A stretch of 64,000 bases of DNA, from contig NZ_FMBM01000003.1 in NCBI RefSeq assembly GCF_900094735.1, forward strand, positions 248,001 to 312,000, given 5' to 3'. Below are positions 62,421 to 64,000 of the stretch, piece after piece. Source of the DNA: Saliniramus fredricksonii (GTDB lineage: Bacteria; Pseudomonadota; Alphaproteobacteria; Rhizobiales; Beijerinckiaceae). The number at the start of each line of letters is the position of its first letter. Within the stretch, counting starts at the first letter, position 1. The notes under the pieces are model-generated. The model saw only the letters and a list, made by a program, of their open reading frames with translations. It did no database searches and was not told the origin of the DNA. The position numbers were made by a program, and so were the translations under genes.

Positions 62421-63959
62421 ATGCTGGCTGAACTGCCTGGCGCGATCGGCCTCTTCGCCGGCGATCTGCAATTGCTCGGTGTCGTCTGCCTCGGCGTTCT
62501 GCTGGGCGTTTTCGTGGGGGCCGTACCGGGGCTGACGGCCACGCTGGCCATCGCCTTGCTCCTGCCCTTCACCTTCGGCATGCCGGCCCTCGAGGCGATC
62601 CTGCTGATGACCGGGATTTTCGTTGGCGGCATCTATGGCGGCTCGGCGACGGCGATCATGGTGCGCGTGCCCGGTGCGCCAGCCAACACCATGACGATGC
62701 TCGATGGCCACGAGATGCTCAAGCAGGGAAAGCCCGAGCTGGCCCTCGGGCTGGCCACTGCCGCATCCGTCTTCGGCGGGCTGGTCGGGGGCGTCCTTCT
62801 GATTCTCTTTGCGCCACAGCTCGCGCGCTTCTCGCTGGAATTCCAGTCGCCCGAAATCTTCGCGCTGGTCGTCCTCGCACTCGTCGCCGTCGCGGCGGTC
62901 AGCCAGGAATCCCTGGTGAAGGGCCTGATCGCCACGGTGATCGGCCTGATGATCTCCACGATCGGCATCGATCTCGCGGGTGTGCCGCGCTACACTTTCG
63001 AGGTTTTTCGCCTCTATACCGGCGTGCCGCTGATCCCGCTGGTGATCGGTCTGTTCGCCCTCGCGGAGGTGCTGCGCCGGCTCGAAGAGCCGCTGTCGCG
63101 CCCCAGACAGGTGGCCTGGATTTCGTTTTGGCGGATCTTCGCCTTCGTGCCGGTCTGGCGCCAGGTCGGCTGGAAACTGCCGATCAAGTCCTCTCTGATC
63201 GGCGCCGTGATCGGTGCCCTGCCTGGTGCCGGTGCGGCCATGGCCGCCTTTCTCGCCTATGCCGAGGCGAAGCGGTCCTCGCCGCATCCGGAAAAGTTCG
63301 GCACGGGCATTCCAGAGGGCATCGTCGCGCCGGAATCGGCCAACAACGCCATGACCGGGGGCGCCTTCATCCCGATGCTGGCTTTCGGCATTCCCGGTGA
63401 TTCGGTGACGGCGGTCATTCTGGGCGCGCTGGTCATCCAGGGGATCGTGCCCGGCCCGCAATTGTTCACGCAGGCCGGCGATCTCGTGCTGCCCTTGATG
63501 GTGGGTTTCCTCTTCGCCTATCTGGTGCTGATGGTGCTCGGCCTGCTGCTGTTGCCGTGGTTTGCCCGTGTCGCGGTGATCGATCACGCCGTTCTGTTTC
63601 CCATGATCGCAGCCGTTGCCGTGGTGGCCGCCTATGTGTCCGAACGCAGCCTCTTCGCCATGGGGGCCATGGTGGTGATCGGGATCGGCGCCTGGCTGTT
63701 GCAGCGCCTGCAATTCTCGCTGGTCCCCGTCCTGCTGGGCGTCATCCTGGGACCTTTGCTGGAGCGCAATTTCAGGCGGGCGCTGGGCATTTCGGGCGGC
63801 GACCCGACCATTCTCGTCAGCTCCTGGATCGCCGTATTGCTGCTGCTCACCGCCGCCCTGCTGGCTTTCTACTTCGCCTGGATCCAGCCGCGCCAGCAGC
63901 GCCGCAGGGCACGTGAGCGCGCGGCTTCGGGTGCATCGCAAGAGGAGAACGACGCATGA
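62421..63959 (+). CDS. tctA: TctA large membrane subunit
   Basis: A 512-residue permease with about 12 helices. GAVPGLTATLAIALLLPFTFGM and GIYGGSATAIMVRVPGAPANTMTMLDG (with the conserved GxPGxxA pair), and later PEGIVAPESANNAMTGGAFIPMLAFGIPG, are TctA signatures. The ATG at 62421 follows GGAG by six bases and is preferred over a TTG at 62385. Its stop overlaps the next gene's ATG (ATGA). Confidence 0.93.
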   Translation: MLAELPGAIGLFAGDLQLLGVVCLGVLLGVFVGAVPGLTATLAIALLLPFTFGMPALEAILLMTGIFVGGIYGGSATAIMVRVPGAPANTMTMLDGHEMLKQGKPELALGLATAASVFGGLVGGVLLILFAPQLARFSLEFQSPEIFALVVLALVAVAAVSQESLVKGLIATVIGLMISTIGIDLAGVPRYTFEVFRLYTGVPLIPLVIGLFALAEVLRRLEEPLSRPRQVAWISFWRIFAFVPVWRQVGWKLPIKSSLIGAVIGALPGAGAAMAAFLAYAEAKRSSPHPEKFGTGIPEGIVAPESANNAMTGGAFIPMLAFGIPGDSVTAVILGALVIQGIVPGPQLFTQAGDLVLPLMVGFLFAYLVLMVLGLLLLPWFARVAVIDHAVLFPMIAAVAVVAAYVSERSLFAMGAMVVIGIGAWLLQRLQFSLVPVLLGVILGPLLERNFRRALGISGGDPTILVSSWIAVLLLLTAALLAFYFAWIQPRQQRRRARERAASGASQEENDA

Positions 63960-64000
63960 GCGGGCCGATGCATGGCGCGGCGATGCATGGCGGGGCGATG
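63956..64000 (+). CDS. Start of a further gene after tctA, cut by the window edge
   Basis: An ATG at 63956 overlaps the tctA stop, with AGAGGAG nine bases upstream, an excellent ribosome binding site. The 15 visible codons give a Met/His/Gly/Ala-rich start with a 15-base unit repeated (MHGAA, MHGGA). The product cannot be named; it is likely part of the same catabolic operon. Confidence 0.55.
   Translation, partial: MSGPMHGAAMHGGAM

Noticed and set aside
62391-63941. A 516-codon minus-strand open frame, Gln/His/Arg-rich
   Set aside because: Antisense of tctA; composition is typical of shadow frames.

Overview
The window is high-GC, densely coded chromosomal DNA from an alphaproteobacterium. 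Rhizobia-like traits point to the Hyphomicrobiales: a DUF1217-flgF-fliI flagellar block, an OmpR/HK pair beside degP, a short XRE regulator, and REP-like palindromes of the CCCTCACCC...CCTCTCC type. The rhodopsin, the SQR and the DAB genes would suit a halophilic or marine lineage such as Salinarimonas/Saliniramus, but that placement is inference by eye. I see no rRNA, tRNA, CRISPR array, insertion sequence or prophage.

Layout. 1-2.8 kb (minus): degP protease, OmpR-type regulator and histidine kinase (cut by the window edge). 3-9.8 kb (plus): cupin, aroQ, accB-accC, aat, an acetamidase/formamidase, a DMT exporter and Mrp/ApbC. 10.2-16.5 kb: XRE regulator, HDAC-like amidohydrolase, cutA, nadK, a CheY-like protein overlapping a possible HPt protein, a DUF457 membrane protein and a PQQ-type sugar dehydrogenase. 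16.9-23.1 kb (minus): a complete rhodopsin and retinal operon, rhodopsin-crtE-crtI-crtB-crtY-blh. 23.8-30.3 kb: membrane and ion-handling genes (ExoD, CaCA exchanger, MgtC, an iron-type ABC binding protein and permease, a ZIP transporter). 30.4-35.4 kb: a LysR regulator divergent from dabB-dabA, a proton-coupled inorganic carbon accumulation system. 35.4-41.2 kb: DUF533, a small membrane protein, DedA, an epimerase-like SDR, and an SDR plus Baeyer-Villiger monooxygenase pair. 41.4-48.8 kb (minus): tolQ-tolR-tolA-tolB followed by DUF1217-flgF-unknown-fliI. 49-52.9 kb: NIPSNAP, a Tat-exported sulfide:quinone oxidoreductase with a small membrane partner, and glpK. 53-64 kb: a catabolic region with an acyl-CoA dehydrogenase-like enzyme, three SDR-fold proteins, a divergent GntR regulator, a ThDP enzyme, a DadA-like oxidase and a TctCBA transporter.

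How it may work together (inference). The rhodopsin has proton-pump residues (D94, T98, E105, K230) and its retinal can be made entirely from this operon. It would add proton-motive force, which SQR electrons from sulfide could also support through the quinone pool. That force could in turn drive DabB-DabA bicarbonate/CO2 capture, feeding carboxylations such as the acetyl-CoA carboxylase whose AccBC subunits are encoded here. The combination suggests a mixotroph using light and sulfide. No Rubisco or photosynthetic reaction-centre gene lies in the window.
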